The notes below the pieces were generated by a model that had not been told where the DNA came from, searched no databases, and saw only the letters and a list, made by a program, of their open reading frames with translations. The position numbers were made by a program, and so were the translations under genes. From Apostichopus californicus (taxonomy: Eukaryota > Echinodermata > Holothuroidea > Aspidochirotida > Stichopodidae): a DNA stretch of 64,000 nt. Within the stretch, counting starts at the first letter, position 1. Each line of letters begins with the position of its first letter. Below, in pieces: positions 28,501 to 37,181 of this stretch. The DNA lies in assembly GCA_020650975.1 (NCBI GenBank), contig JAIPMN010140627.1, positions 1,910 to 65,909 of the forward strand, in the 5' to 3' direction.

Positions 28501-31500
28501 GTAATCAATACACTTTATGGAACCACATATAGTTGCCATTAGCTTATATGCATACTGTAGTATGTTGTGGTTTAATCTGTATGGTAGTTTAATACTTAAT
28601 TATTACTTGAGGGAAACATAACACACAAACAGGAATATTATCTATTGAGAAAAGAAAATTCACTGGAATATGTAGTATTTTGGTTACTGGTCATTGTGTT
28701 AACGAAGAAGAATTGCTACTGGCTTGTTATAAATTATTGTTGGTTTTTAGAAAAAAGTATTTGAATTATTAGCTTCATTTCACAAAGAGTGATCATGAAA
28801 TACCTATTTGGATCACAAAGTATAGGTTACATTATAAAGTAATGTTCTATAAAGTAATTAATACAAACATTCCAATGTTATAGCTGCGTCATTTGGTTGT
28901 CGACAGACTTGTACCGTCACATCATGGTCATTGTTTCCTTCACTAACTGTTACTGCTACAGGATTCATATATGCAAAGATAGCTGAAGACACTGGGAAAA
29001 CAACAGACTATTAAACACCAGCCATCACACTGTAATGATATGCCACTCATAACATGATACCTTGACAAACTGAAATGTGTATTGAAATATCTCCATTACA
29101 TAATACAAAACTACATTTCAATCCCTAACATGAGAAGTAAAATATAACAACATGTGTCATACTTTTATGATAAACTATTTTATGATTGATATAAAAAAAG
29201 AAATAACCGCAGAGGCTAATATATAGAGAAGTATTATACACTACTTCATACCTGTGTGGTGTTATCATATTTAAAATAGCCAGGATGTGGTGGCCTACCT
29301 GCATGTGCAGGAAATGTCCACAATAGCAACTATGTCACACATATGAAAAGCCATATGCTATATAATTAAACTGTATGTTAACAGTCAACAAATCTGGTTT
29401 ATCAAACAAACTATGGAAAACCTGATATTCCCAGATTATTTAATGCTCAATACACTGAGATCAAAGCAGCTCTGAGGTAGATGAGACGAGTGATCTTGAT
29501 CCCCTTCATAATGTTATCATATTTACAACATAAAAAAAACTCAGGAATTAGTGATGGCCAAGCTGTGCAGGAAATGTCCATAACAACACCCATATATGTC
29601 ACACATACTGCAAGCCAAATGCCCCATAAGTAAACTATGTGCAATAATTCTGGTTTATCAAGCAAAAAAAGGTTTGGTAAACCTTAATTGTTGTCTGATA
29701 AACCCAGATAACACTTAAAAAACTTGATTTATCCATGAGAACCCTTGAAATGTGACTCTCAACCCTGTTTTACACTGACAAACATAGAATAAAATGGATT
29801 ATTACCTGATAAAGCCAGTTCATTTCTCGGAAAATTGACTGTATCTAAATATCTTAATTGGTACATCCATTGACAGTTAAGATATTTTTTATCAGTGAAC
29901 TAAAACAGCTTTACAGGTGATAAACTTAGATTACCAAAATAACTTGGTATATAAGTCGATACACTAAGTTACCTATCAACACACAGAACTAATTTTGAAT
30001 TTTTTATGTAATTTTGGCATTCTTAAGTGTTCTTGAAAATCAGACGTATATGACTGTCATGAGACCTGAGCGAAGAAAGCACAATCAGTGAATGGTCTGA
30101 CTAAAAGGATTTTAAGATGAAAATGTATTGTTCAGCAAAGGGCCCAAAGTATTTCTCCTAGTGTTATACATCATTAAGTCCAGTCATGCACCATTGCCAA
30201 ACAGACAAAGAAAGGGCATCTTGAGCAACTTTGGATGCATTCCTCGGAACACTTCCTTGTACAGTATGGATATCCCTGCTGGATGATTATGTGTGATCAT
30301 TGCTGACAAAATGGCTCTACATTTTCTCACTCAATAAGTAAAGGCACAAATATTCTGTCAACCTCTTTGCATTAGAATTGCAGGATGAACATATAAATCA
30401 GTTTTAATAGCTGATAAACCAGGTTTTACAACATAACGTTATTTTGATAAATCTAGACTATTGAACACTTCACCAGGTTTATCAGTTGATATTCAAAGTT
30501 ATTTTAAAATCCACGTTTTATATATCGAAAACTGTTGCATACCAGTTTAAAATTCTGGTCTTTTTGTGACGATTAAACTGGGTTTATCAGTAGCTACATC
30601 TGGTTTAAACTTAGATAAAACAGGTTTATTCTGGTTCATATATTTATTCAGCATTTGGCTTACCATACAAACTACCGCCTACAAGACCACACAAAAAACA
30701 ATTGCATTAAGGTTAGTTTTTCACATTTTGAGAAGGTTCAACTTTCTAAATTATTTTAAATCATTAAAATGCACATTTGATACAAATTTGATATCAGTGC
30801 CTCAAGAGCAATTCTGGGTGGGAGAAGATTTATAAAATATGAACTAAAACTTACAATTCTCACATGTTGGCCCAAAATATTCAGATAAACAGGAACAGAC
30901 ACCATTGCTACAGGTACCTCTAGTAGAACAAGAGGTACAACCTTGACAGAAAAGGAAACACATTACCACATTCACATGATGTCATCTCTTTCACATGTGG
31001 CATATTATAGACAGTATGTTACTCAGTTCTTAAATGATTTGCAACGATATATGCCAATGGTAACTTTTATCTGTGATTTAAACTGTTTTAGCTGATTTTA
31101 AAGTCAATTATAGGGAAAGCCAACTTGAAAAACATCAGAGTAGATGTTGAAGAGCTGCTTGTGGTTGGATTGATGTAGGTAAAACAAATGTAATAAGTAA
31201 TTCGTAAACTGCAATAAAAATATATAGGAAATTCACCAATTAAGGGTCGCATACAACTTATTTAAGTGCGCATAAAAATTTTGTCTCTGAAGTCACTTGT
31301 TCAATGTTACATGTAGTCAATAACTATTAAAATTTACAAAGAAAAATTTACACTGAACTTACAGATTCTTTCCCTTGTTACAGTACATTTGCTGATATTA
31401 TATTAAGAATTACAGATGATTTTAAAGATTGAGGAAACTAGGGATAAAGTTACAATAACCAAATAGTAATTAGTAATTAGTAACACCAGAAAGTATGAGC

Positions 31501-34500
31501 ATTACATTGCAGTGAGGTAATATATTCCAATTTCAAACGAACGAAAATTGTATCCAAAAATTTTACAAGTGAAAGTCTTTGACTTGAACAGTTGATCCTT
31601 TTTCCATAATCAACACAGTGAAAATGTAAGGCTTTAAATACTTCTGCATAACAGCCTGTGTTATATCTCACTTGTTGTACAAAATGGAAGTACAAATCCA
31701 TCTGGGCATTGGCAGGTATCTTGGTTTGGTATCAAACCTCTGGAGCAAGTACCACCATTGACGCAAGGGTAGTTATCACAGTCAACTGAAAGAAACAGAG
31801 ACAACAGGAAACAATCAAATTATGAGGTACATATTAACAACGTCTGTAAAATATTTAAGACTTAGAGAAACTCTTATCATGTCAGAAAGAACAAAGCAGA
31901 GCTTAAATGTGTGACTTGATTCACTCCATGTTTCAAATATATAACAGACTTAGGAATCAACAATCTTGATACCGTACATGAGAAAACACACAGGTACTAT
32001 TACTATTCACAAAGTCACAATTTACATGAAATTATTTAGTTGCAAGGACTAATTGGCCTAAATGTGAATCAATGTCAATGTAATACTGATGAATTTCAAA
32101 TGTTATTCTAGTAATTGGTGTATCAGTGAGGTGAGAAAAGTAAAATATGAGAACAAGGTAAGCCACCTCTAAGATGTCAACATCGACAATACTGGTGAAT
32201 TCATGATCATGAGGTGTTGAAATGATAGGCACTAAGAGACAATAGAAAGCTATTTACTGACTCCTTGATCTAACCATTCCAACTGAAATCTGTTTTTTTA
32301 ATTATCAGCTGCCATATAAAACAATCACTCACGTCCTTGACAAGTATTTTGTCGGTCTTGTCCGACTGCAATAACTTAGATAAAGTTTCACCATGCTTTG
32401 CTACATGGTACCAACCATATTGTAGATAATGACACTTGTAAAACAATCTTTCACAAAGCTCTTTAGATGAAGTTTAGCAACAATGAAAAGTAAGTTTACC
32501 ACAGAAACTTGAATGAACCCTTAAGTTGAACTATTGTGCAGAATAATCTTCAGATTTGACAAATTTCTCAACTTTGCTACAAACTATCTTCAGTTTTCGC
32601 TATTTGGGGGATCATGGTGGCATAAGGCTACTGGGTAATATGCTTTACTTATTCCCTTTGTGGTGTGCTGCTAGCCTACTAGGAGTAGTAATGAATAACA
32701 GCAACAATGTGGTTCCTGGTTAAACTAGTGAAAACAATATTGATAATATTGGCCTGGAAGGCAGATACCACACGTCACTGAGCAGCCATATGTGCTTGTG
32801 GTAAAAGCTGAATGGCATATAAATTACACTTTACATCGAGTGGCTGCACATTTTACGGCTTATAAGCTTTTTTTAAATTTTGGAAGACTATTTCAGTCGT
32901 GGAAAAGACATGGATCTCCTGGACTAGAGCCACATTACTTTCACTGGCCAGGGCTAAAACCAACAACCTCCCAGATGTTTCATTGCTTCCATTGTCACTG
33001 TCTCTATCCACTGGTCAACTATATGATCCTCGTTTGGTTTTCTTTACATTTGAGAACACATGTGGGATCAGAAACCTGTTTTGCCCCGGAGAGGTAGTAA
33101 CTTAGCTGATTCCAGACACATCCACTTTTGAGAATGCAAACTGGATCAACAACACACGAAACATCAATGTTACCCAATGACAAAACGATCACAATGAACG
33201 TTAACAATTCATAGTGAGGGATTTGTCTTGTGAATGCATTGTCAAACCGCACACTCACGACATCATAGTGTGTGCAGTACACATAACGCAACATAACAAA
33301 GTTTCGCCGAGTAGCGATAGCCCTTTGGAGACTGGGTACCAACATTAGGGACATTATTTGGAGAAGCCAGATGAGCTGCTTGTAAAATAACATATGATGT
33401 TGCCATAGCGATGCGCAATGTGTTTGAACAAGAGTATCTCCAGTTTCCCAAAGTTGAAGCACTGCTGGACTGTATTCCGAATTTATCATACAACGTACTA
33501 ATACCAATACATTAATGCAAGGCCTATATGGCTAAACAATTAGAACAAATGGAACACAGCCTACATAACGTTAGTTGATTCCTACAATCAAAAAAAATTA
33601 CAAGTATTTAAGGCTTCAAACGGATAAAATTTTACCGCTCTTCTAAATCCCTATGTTGCAATGTGAGATTGAGTCATAGTTTGGGTGTAGTACACTGTAA
33701 CTATTTATAGAACTACAGTAAGCCCTGAAATTAAACTCACACCAGTCTGTGCTTATGCAAAAGTGACTAGGTCAAGTAACTGTCAGATCGCCCACAGACC
33801 GATCCTCATGATCTTCTGTTCTCAAATGTAAGCAAGGCTTTTGTCTTCATTGGGAGGGATACTAGCATAATGAATTTATGTCACTCGACGTGTCTTGACA
33901 GAGTGATGCAGGTTGCAAAAAGAATATCACTGGGTTTTCATTGGATCAAATCAAGTGTCCATTGGCAGGATAAATTGAACTTATGAAAATTTGCCACAGC
34001 TTTCCTTGTGATATTAATGGGCTTTCGTAAAAGAATGCCGCCCGATAGATGGTGACAAGAAGAAGCTAAGAGTTTTGTATTGGCACCAATGTGGTCAATC
34101 ACCACCTAATATGTACCTACATCATCAGGTAGACATCTACTAGTTGAATGTACATCATGGAGAGCCAAAAGACATGTATATGTGTCTTATGCATTGTTGC
34201 AGTGTACTTCACCACAACAGTATCTGTAGTCTTAGACAAAGTTTATTTGATTTGAGTCCTTGCTGTCAGAGAACGATTCAAGATATAAAAAAAATCCAAA
34301 TGCAGCTCAACACAAGCCACAGAGTTATGTGTAGTAAGGACAACATTGTTCTAGGTGTCAAGTCAGCACCCACATTAAATGTACCCATTGTAAAATTGTT
34401 TCCATTGTTTACATTTTCTTAATCAGAGACACTCCCACTGTGCACATTCCTGCAGCCACCATGATAAGTATACGGAAGATCTTTACATACTGTAGAGATA

Positions 34501-34827
34501 AACTGTACATTGCATACGCTGTACTGTATTTTCCATGACTGGCTAACAGTACAGTATGTATCATCTCCACATAATCAAGGGAGCTTAATTATATATATGA
34601 AAAAATTTGCTCCAAAAATCATGATGCATTTTAAAAATTCATCTAGGTTTAATGCCCAGTGTGCTGTTTTTTGCCAAACAGTGTGTTCATCTTACTGGGT
34701 GCACATTCTACTTACACAATTACATGTAACTTACCATTGGAACAAGTTGGTCCTGTAAGTCCTAGTGGACAGCTGCATACGTTATTCACACAGGTCCCTC
34801 CATACTGGCATGGTGAAACTGGACAAC
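4374..34827 (-). CDS. Extracellular HYR/EGF/Calx-beta mosaic gene (13 exons seen, 5' end missing)
   Basis: Spliced gene with exons at 34735-34827, 31672-31785, 30855-30941, 28869-28991, 27943-28176, 26047-26157, 24912-25004, 21212-21331, 13590-13823, 9168-9413, 7487-7636, 5681-5932 and 4374-4549. Together they give about 2.03 kb of coding sequence. Every exon starts after AG, every internal one ends before GT, and all joins are phase 1, so modules stay in frame. Domain order is EGF, EGF, EGF, Calx-beta, EGF, EGF, Calx-beta, HYR, EGF-CA, HYR, Cys-rich tail. EGF, HYR and Calx-beta are extracellular adhesion folds; HYR is the repeat of echinoderm hyalin. The product is probably a secreted or cell-surface matrix protein. 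No signal peptide, start codon or membrane segment was found in the window, so the N terminus lies in an unrecognised exon. It may continue beyond 35 kb, and the C terminus is ambiguous. It could be hyalin-like or an ectodomain of a larger receptor. Confidence 0.85.
5511..5606 (-). pseudogene. Relic of a duplicated HYR exon (3' part only)
   Basis: Within the intron just after the second HYR exon, 32 codons remain open on the minus strand. They contain VFLLGRNKLTYRYSDKAGNE followed by EVC. Compare LVGTTTVTYRYADPAGNEAVC in the real exon about 75 bp upstream. The first two thirds of the domain are missing. The only nearby GT (GTATAA) would give phase 2, not the phase 1 used everywhere else, so it is unlikely to be spliced in. 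I read it as a decayed tandem duplicate of the HYR exon end. Confidence 0.65.
5681..5932 (-). CDS. Exon: HYR domain (second)
   Basis: 252 bp, phase 1-1, with acceptor TCAAAG and donor GTAATT. It encodes a full HYR module: TPPVIFGCQSD opening, WNEPTATDNSG, LVGTTTVTYRYADPAGNE and CTFDVIVQE. It is the closest relative of the degenerate HYR tail found 75 bp downstream (5511-5606). Confidence 0.93.
5933..7486. other. Intron with possible hAT-like ends
   Basis: No exon seen. Sequence near 6650-6675 includes the palindrome CAGTGGCGCCACTG followed by G-rich sequence, and CAGGGGC occurs near 6321. These resemble hAT terminal sequences, but no target duplication or matching inverted arms could be established. 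Confidence 0.3.
7487..7636 (-). CDS. Exon: calcium-binding EGF domain
   Basis: 150 bp, phase 1-1, with acceptor TTACAG and donor GTAAAG. It begins with the calcium-binding signature DIDEC and has CINTIGSYLCDC, the usual EGF-CA hydroxylation and aromatic pattern. An unusually long final loop precedes the last cysteine. It lies between the two HYR exons. Confidence 0.9.
9168..9413 (-). CDS. Exon: HYR domain
   Basis: 246 bp, phase 1-1, with acceptor CCACAG and donor GTGAGT. It encodes one complete HYR (hyalin repeat) module. Hallmarks in order are a PPxISNCP opening, FWAPPTASDNS in the middle, GDTFSLGQTTVTYTATD, then AGNTRQCQFVVTV. HYR is an immunoglobulin-like adhesion repeat found in sea urchin hyalin and several vertebrate surface proteins. 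Confidence 0.93.
10227..10610. repeat. Local duplication and dispersed repeat copy 1
   Basis: Segments 10263-10310 and 10545-10591 are near copies (both run from GAAAATC to GCCACTGCC), a tandem duplication with about 282 bp offset. The stretch 10315-10490 is itself repeated at about 12154-12320, sharing TTTCAAGGTTATTA, GTGTGTTACGT and GATCTACC. Both lie in the intron between the HYR and Calx-beta exons. Confidence 0.6.
11940..12155 (-). mobile_element. tRNA-derived SINE
   Basis: Read on the minus strand, the head GGTCAAGTGGTTAAGGCAG resembles a tRNA A box, and GATTGCAGGTTTGAGGCC a B box. A conserved SINE-like body follows, with TTGTGTTCTTGGGCAAGGCA, a phrase shared by many deuterostome tRNA-derived SINEs. 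The 3' boundary is uncertain. Confidence 0.55.
12154..12332. repeat. Dispersed repeat copy 2 (pair of 10315-10490)
   Basis: Diverged copy of the repeat near 10.3 kb in the same orientation, directly abutting the SINE head. Shared words include TTTCAAGGTTATTA, GTGTGTTACGT, CAATTCGCCAAA and GATCTACC. The pair brackets 1.7 kb that contains the SINE. Confidence 0.6.
12589..12871. mobile_element. MITE with about 70-bp terminal inverted repeats
   Basis: The left arm starting AACTTGGAGCAAA is matched in inverse by the right arm ending TTTGCTCCAAGTT. The match extends through TGTGACGTCATAGTT and ATAATGTTTTGCTTT for about 70 bp at roughly 85-90% identity. It is a 283-bp foldback element without a coding frame. 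Each arm contains the CRE-type palindrome TGACGTCA. I saw no clear target-site duplication, so the superfamily is unassigned. Confidence 0.8.
13590..13823 (-). CDS. Exon: Calx-beta domain, C-terminal half (second block)
   Basis: 234 bp, phase 1-1, with acceptor TTACAG and donor GTAAAT. The frame is fully open. It encodes GQVCTPVDISIV, FEPTEVFHLVI and the Calx-beta end pattern ATVTIIDNDG. Exon length is identical to 27943-28176, and the GxVCTPV motif is shared, marking the two as paralogues from block duplication. Confidence 0.9.
14282..14940 (-). mobile_element. LINE fragment: 3' end of reverse transcriptase ORF
   Basis: An open frame of about 213 codons corresponds to the C-terminal part of a CR1/Jockey-type non-LTR reverse transcriptase. 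It contains KFLGVNIDCKLSW, then LYQTLIVPHLTYC, SIIW and a C-terminal domain with NTRH. It begins inside the RT thumb region, so the copy is strongly 5'-truncated, as is usual for LINEs. It is in the same orientation as the host gene, inside the large Calx-beta intron. The family is shared with the copy at 55.6-57.6 kb (common MDGKIIK and KFLG-NID motifs). Confidence 0.8.
15555..15850 (-). mobile_element. Second, degenerate LINE RT fragment
   Basis: The minus-strand peptide YQTLIVPHLSYCAIIWGST matches the same RT segment as in the neighbouring fragment. Upstream, a decayed LLGVYL-like stretch near 15830 extends the match. The copy carries an A/T homopolymer interruption near 15640-15655 and is not open. 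It is separate from the 14.3-14.9 kb copy, because the same RT region occurs in both. Confidence 0.65.
16300..16810. repeat. Self-complementary word cluster with about 234-bp duplication
   Basis: Dense with CAAATTTGGGCCC-type words. The segment CCCCACAAATTTGGGCCCAA at about 16517 recurs at about 16751 and continues into TACATTTGATGTGGAAA in both copies. CTATTAACC with CCAAGTT occurs near 16304 and 16642, so the unit is a degenerate tandem duplication. Overlapping open frames are shadows of the repeat. Confidence 0.6.
16811..21211. other. Intron sequence, little recognised
   Basis: Apart from the small frame at 18373-18579, I see only AT-rich sequence. A local duplication at about 19445-19545 shares AGTCTGTACACAT. 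A GACCTTGACC/GACCTTTGACCTC-containing stretch near 20920-21110 looks like an old dispersed repeat. No exon with phase 1-1 EGF, HYR or Calx-beta features was found. Confidence 0.4.
18373..18579 (+). CDS. Small ATG-initiated acidic/serine-rich frame, unrecognised
   Basis: 68 codons from a genuine ATG preceded by GAAC. The product is rich in E, S and D (SESEVEVEEEQAGG, SSSSEHESENENDD) with no domain I recognise. It lies on the opposite strand inside the intron at 13824-21211. It could be the N-terminal exon of a captured or mobile gene, or a chance frame. Acidic low-complexity composition with low stop density is the only support. Confidence 0.25.
   Translation: MASNLSESEVEVEEEQAGGYIKLEYIDSPFSKYSSSSEHESENENDDIVLDRIADKAHALNGSKFQFI
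21212..21331 (-). CDS. Exon: Calx-beta domain, N-terminal half (second block)
   Basis: 120 bp, phase 1-1, with acceptor ATGCAG and donor GTTAGA. The peptide contains VTEGNDGDDISVQIHVC, aligning with VTVSEGNNDHDVTVQVC of the exon at 28869-28991. It is separated from its C-terminal half by a 7.4 kb intron that has collected LINE and other repeat sequence. Confidence 0.85.
21705..23362. repeat. 1.66 kb palindromic-word satellite bounded by inverted repeats
   Basis: About 22 tandem units of 64-66 bp, each holding TATCTGGCTTTATATGGCCA followed by GATAAAACTT. Two unit types differ in the tail: type A has GGATTGACTACATATCTAGT, and type B has GGAATAACAGTATATCAAGT. They mostly alternate A-B, giving a higher-order repeat of about 130 bp. 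The block begins with CTTACCGAAATCCCAGATCT and ends with its inverse, AGATCTGGGATTTTGGTAAG, over 22 bp with one mismatch. I saw no target duplication. The organisation suggests a non-autonomous DNA element with an internal satellite, sitting in an intron of the mosaic gene. Confidence 0.85.
24080..24150. other. GC-rich pair of hairpins
   Basis: In otherwise AT-rich intron, GCTGTCA-CGGC...TGACAGC forms a strong stem. A second stem, GTGTGGC-AAA-GCCACGC, follows about 10 bp later. A CTAG lies immediately after the first stem. This resembles the terminal hairpins of Helitron or Helentron elements, but no 5' end or other hallmark was found. Confidence 0.35.
24912..25004 (-). CDS. Exon: EGF-like domain, type A (second block)
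   Basis: 93 bp, phase 1-1, with acceptor CAATAG and donor GTTAGT. The peptide contains CHTYPCQNGGNCIDDVC and ends YLGPTC. All six EGF cysteines are present. Length and the GPTC ending match the type A exon at 34735-34827. A plus-strand open frame overlapping this exon is a shadow. Confidence 0.85.
25005..26046. other. Intron, nothing recognised
   Basis: AT-rich sequence with a short AT dinucleotide run at about 25083-25099. No exon or repeat structure seen. Confidence 0.5.
26047..26157 (-). CDS. Exon: EGF-like domain, type B (second block)
   Basis: 111 bp, phase 1-1, with acceptor TTTACAG and donor GTATGA. It encodes NCDLDRPCFNGGTC, then a longer loop and CSCPVGFLEPLC. It closely parallels the type B exon at 31672-31785, both in loop length and in the hydrophobic -L-P-x-C ending, and opens the second B-A-Calx-beta block. 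Confidence 0.88.
   Translation of the reverse strand, partial: LIVILIVHALMVELVVHLYYRTHALVQWDFLNHCVQ
26158..27942. other. Intron, nothing recognised
   Basis: AT-rich intron between the type B EGF exon and the Calx-beta C half. No exon-like or repeat-like structure was identified on either strand. Confidence 0.5.
27943..28176 (-). CDS. Exon: Calx-beta domain, C-terminal half
   Basis: 234 bp, phase 1-1, with acceptor TTGCAG and donor GTAGGT. The frame is open throughout. It encodes Calx-beta strands including GEVCTPVTVTI, FELAKDFDIIL and the end pattern TITITNDDPG; this last acidic NDD/DND-type turn is characteristic of Calx-beta. It is the same length as its paralogue at 13590-13823. Confidence 0.9.
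28869..28991 (-). CDS. Exon: Calx-beta domain, N-terminal half
   Basis: 123 bp, phase 1-1, with acceptor CCCAG. The donor GTTTGT is weak, but position and phase match the paralogous exon at 21212-21331. The peptide has the Calx-beta opening pattern, with hydrophobic strands around VTVSEGNND followed by VTVQVCRQP. Calx-beta domains are immunoglobulin-like folds, often calcium-binding, found in adhesion proteins. The other half of the domain is the next exon, 27943-28176. Confidence 0.8.
29220..30650. repeat. Degenerate repeat field built on CTGGTTTATCAG / CTGATAAACC
   Basis: GGTTTATCA-type words and their reverse complements recur at least a dozen times. Examples lie near 29395, 29652, 29695, 29812, 30413, 30475 and 30586. 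Inside, about 180 bp near 29225-29410 is duplicated near 29480-29665; both copies share TGCAGGAAATGTCCA and TATGTCACACATA. It fills the intron between the Calx-beta N half and the type A EGF exon. Confidence 0.55.
30855..30941 (-). CDS. Exon: EGF-like domain, type A
   Basis: 87 bp, phase 1-1, with acceptor GTCAAG and donor GTAAGT. The peptide contains CTSCSTRGTCSNGVCSC and ends GPTCEN. It is a compact EGF with all six cysteines, the shortest of the three type A exons, and the second module of the first B-A-Calx-beta block. Confidence 0.85.
31672..31785 (-). CDS. Exon: EGF-like domain, type B
   Basis: 114 bp, phase 1-1, with acceptor TTTCAG and donor GTGAGA. It encodes an EGF module starting DCDNYPCVNGGTC, followed by a longer loop and CQCPDGFVLPFC. 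The insertion between the fourth and fifth cysteines separates type B exons (this one and 26047-26157) from type A. It opens the first copy of the repeated B-A-Calx-beta block. Confidence 0.88.
31786..34734. other. Intron with a dispersed repeat copy
   Basis: No exon found. About 33235-33430 carries a repeat beginning CATTGTCAAACCGCACACTC, of which a second diverged copy lies at about 39536-39730. The 162-codon open frame on the minus strand over this repeat has no recognised domain, and I treat it as a shadow. Confidence 0.45.
34735..34827 (-). CDS. Exon: EGF-like domain, type A
   Basis: 93 bp, phase 1-1, between a pyrimidine-rich acceptor (TTTAG) and a GTAAGT donor. It encodes a compact EGF module with six cysteines around CQYGGTCVNNVCSCPLG and ends in GPTC. 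It belongs to the short type A EGF exons of this gene (compare 30855-30941 and 24912-25004). It is the most upstream exon I could find. At least one more 5' exon must exist, because no start codon or signal peptide precedes this domain. Confidence 0.88.
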
Positions 34828-36740
34828 CTAAATGAGAAGGTGACAAATAAAAACATCCAATAGGAGCATAAAAATAATGTAAAAAAATATTAAACCTTTA
34901 AAGTAGTGTTAGAAATCTACAAACAGGAAACCATATGTCAATTACCTTCTTCGATCCACACACAACAATAGACGAATACCTAAACACCCAATTAAATTCA
35001 GCTCTAAGGGTACAGATGTACTCTCAATACCTCTACTGAGTGTCTAAGTTATGTGGGCTTCTAGTCTAACAGGGACTTGTCAGATAAAAAAAAACAGCAA
35101 TTTTCGAGTACCAAATATATAATGCTAAATTATAGTTAAAATATAAACATATTGATATCAATATGTTTGGAATGCAATAGAGTTCTCATACATTTCCTAA
35201 TATGAATCTTTAGAGCATGTAAGAGGTTTCATCAGGTTCTCATTTTATGGATATTATCTCTAGAAGGCTTTAAAGAAATTGTCTGGTGAAAAATTTTGAT
35301 ACATTGTCCTGTATTTCTTATTTTTGTCTTTCTAACCATGTGAACATTGTCCCCATTCAACGTTTTCTTCTTATAGCAATCTGGTTTTCAAATTCACCAG
35401 TTTCTCACCAAACGCACCGTTTGTTCGAACGCATCAATTTGGTGATTGACGTAGTGCAGGCAAATAAGCAAAACGAGCGACTTGAAGTTAGCACTCCCAT
35501 TTCCGCAGCAAATACACGTGTACACGCACAGTTGATTGCCTATTATATATTACGTACATATCGCGAACGTTTGCAGCCTACTATGCCCAGTTTGTATACG
35601 TACATCGCGTTGCACATAATGTACTCTCACACTCATACCACAGTTCATAAACTGTTCTTCGAAATCGCTGGAATAAACTTCACGGATCAACTTGACAGTA
35701 AAAGTAAAATTGAAAAGTATTTGGAACACCGAAAGATTTAACTTGGCGGAATCGATGTCAGAGCAGAATGTAGCCACGTTACTAGTAACGAGAAGATTAG
35801 GCTTCGCATAACTGTTTGATTGTAATCGTTAGAGTTCTCATACTTTGACAACATGTTTGGAAATTATTTATCGTTTTTTAAGGTTACTTCTTAGGGCTAC
35901 CAGATAATCCTGTTAAGACTTTGACTTAGATATACATACTTAGCATGAAGATCAACCAAGCTTTACATTTCGAGTTACAAGGTTTACAGGCTTTGACATA
36001 TGTTGACCGCAAAACACACTGAATTGATGTATACAAAAAAGAAAGAAACATTGGGTTTAGCTGTTCCATCCTGTATAGAGTATGAGAAGATTTAACGTAC
36101 CACGTCCTGCAGAGAACATGACACCTTTGACAGTTATTTACTTCACATGATCATGAAGCTTCTTGTATAATTATGCATATGGACAGTTACATATCAAGTT
36201 TTGTACTTTAACTTCTACAGGCAAACTATGAGCAGAAGCAAGCTGGGACTTATTCTACAAAGTTTCGTTTTAATTTAATTGATAGAGTAAGGCCGATTTT
36301 CTATGTTGCGGTACACAAAGCTTTTGGAATCCGAGCGGGAAAAAATACACAATTAATAGAGGGAAGAGAGTTCAGTCACTGTTAAGCAATAACGTTATTC
36401 TTCTTTATAACACAGAGTTTGAGAAACAAAGGATGATTTGTAGATTTTAGATTACAGATTACAGGAGATACGTCTAGATTAGTAGGGGGCTAATAAAAGA
36501 CAACCTTTTCAATTATACTTCAGACTAAAAACACACACAAATCACAAACAGGCGTGCACAAGTGTGCACGACCTGATTGGTCATAATGAACAGTAACAAC
36601 TGCATAAATTAATATACAGATACTGTAATTGGATAGATCAGATATAAGTGCATTAAACCTGTCCACGTATACTCAGGCCCAAACAAACGATACGATCTAT
36701 GCATTCTACACCAATAACATTAACAAGCTTTATTATCATT
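34828..36740. other. No gene seen upstream of the mosaic gene
   Basis: I searched for a signal-peptide exon or promoter on the minus strand and found none that I can support. A plus-strand open frame at 35286-35741 has no ATG start and no recognisable domain. Confidence 0.4.
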
Positions 36741-36741
36741 G

Positions 36742-37181
36742 GATCAAACAAAGACATCATACATACAGCATTAAGCAAAGACATCATACATTAGCTTATA
36801 ACAGAATTTAGCAAAGACATCATACATTACCTAATAACAGCATTAAGCAAATTAGACATCATACATAACCTAATACTGTAACAGCATTAAGCAAATACAT
36901 CATACATTAACTTATAACAGCATTAGACAAAGACATCATACATAGCTTATAACAGCATTAAGTAAAGACATCATACATTAGTTTATAACACCACTAAGCA
37001 AAGACATCATACATAAGCTTATAACAGTATTAAGCAATGACATCATAGAATAATTAGCTTATAAAAGCATTAAGCAAAGACTTCATACATTGGCTTATAA
37101 CAGCATTAAGCAAAGACATCATACATTAGCTTATAACATCATTTAGCAAAGACATCATACATGCACTTATATCAGCATTAA
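36742..37181. repeat. 36-bp minisatellite, left arm
   Basis: About 12 copies of a 36-bp unit containing AAGACATCATACATTA and CTTATAACAGCATTAAGC, with short indels such as an extra TTAG. It ends abruptly at an inserted TIR element at 37186. The same array, in the same orientation, resumes at 39153. Confidence 0.9.

Noticed and set aside
33019-33507. 162-codon open frame on the minus strand
   Set aside because: It overlies a dispersed repeat, has no recognised domain and does not fit the phase 1 exon pattern of the surrounding gene.
35286-35741. 151-codon plus-strand frame
   Set aside because: It has no ATG start, no domain and no splice context. I also tested this region for a signal-peptide exon of the minus-strand gene and found none.
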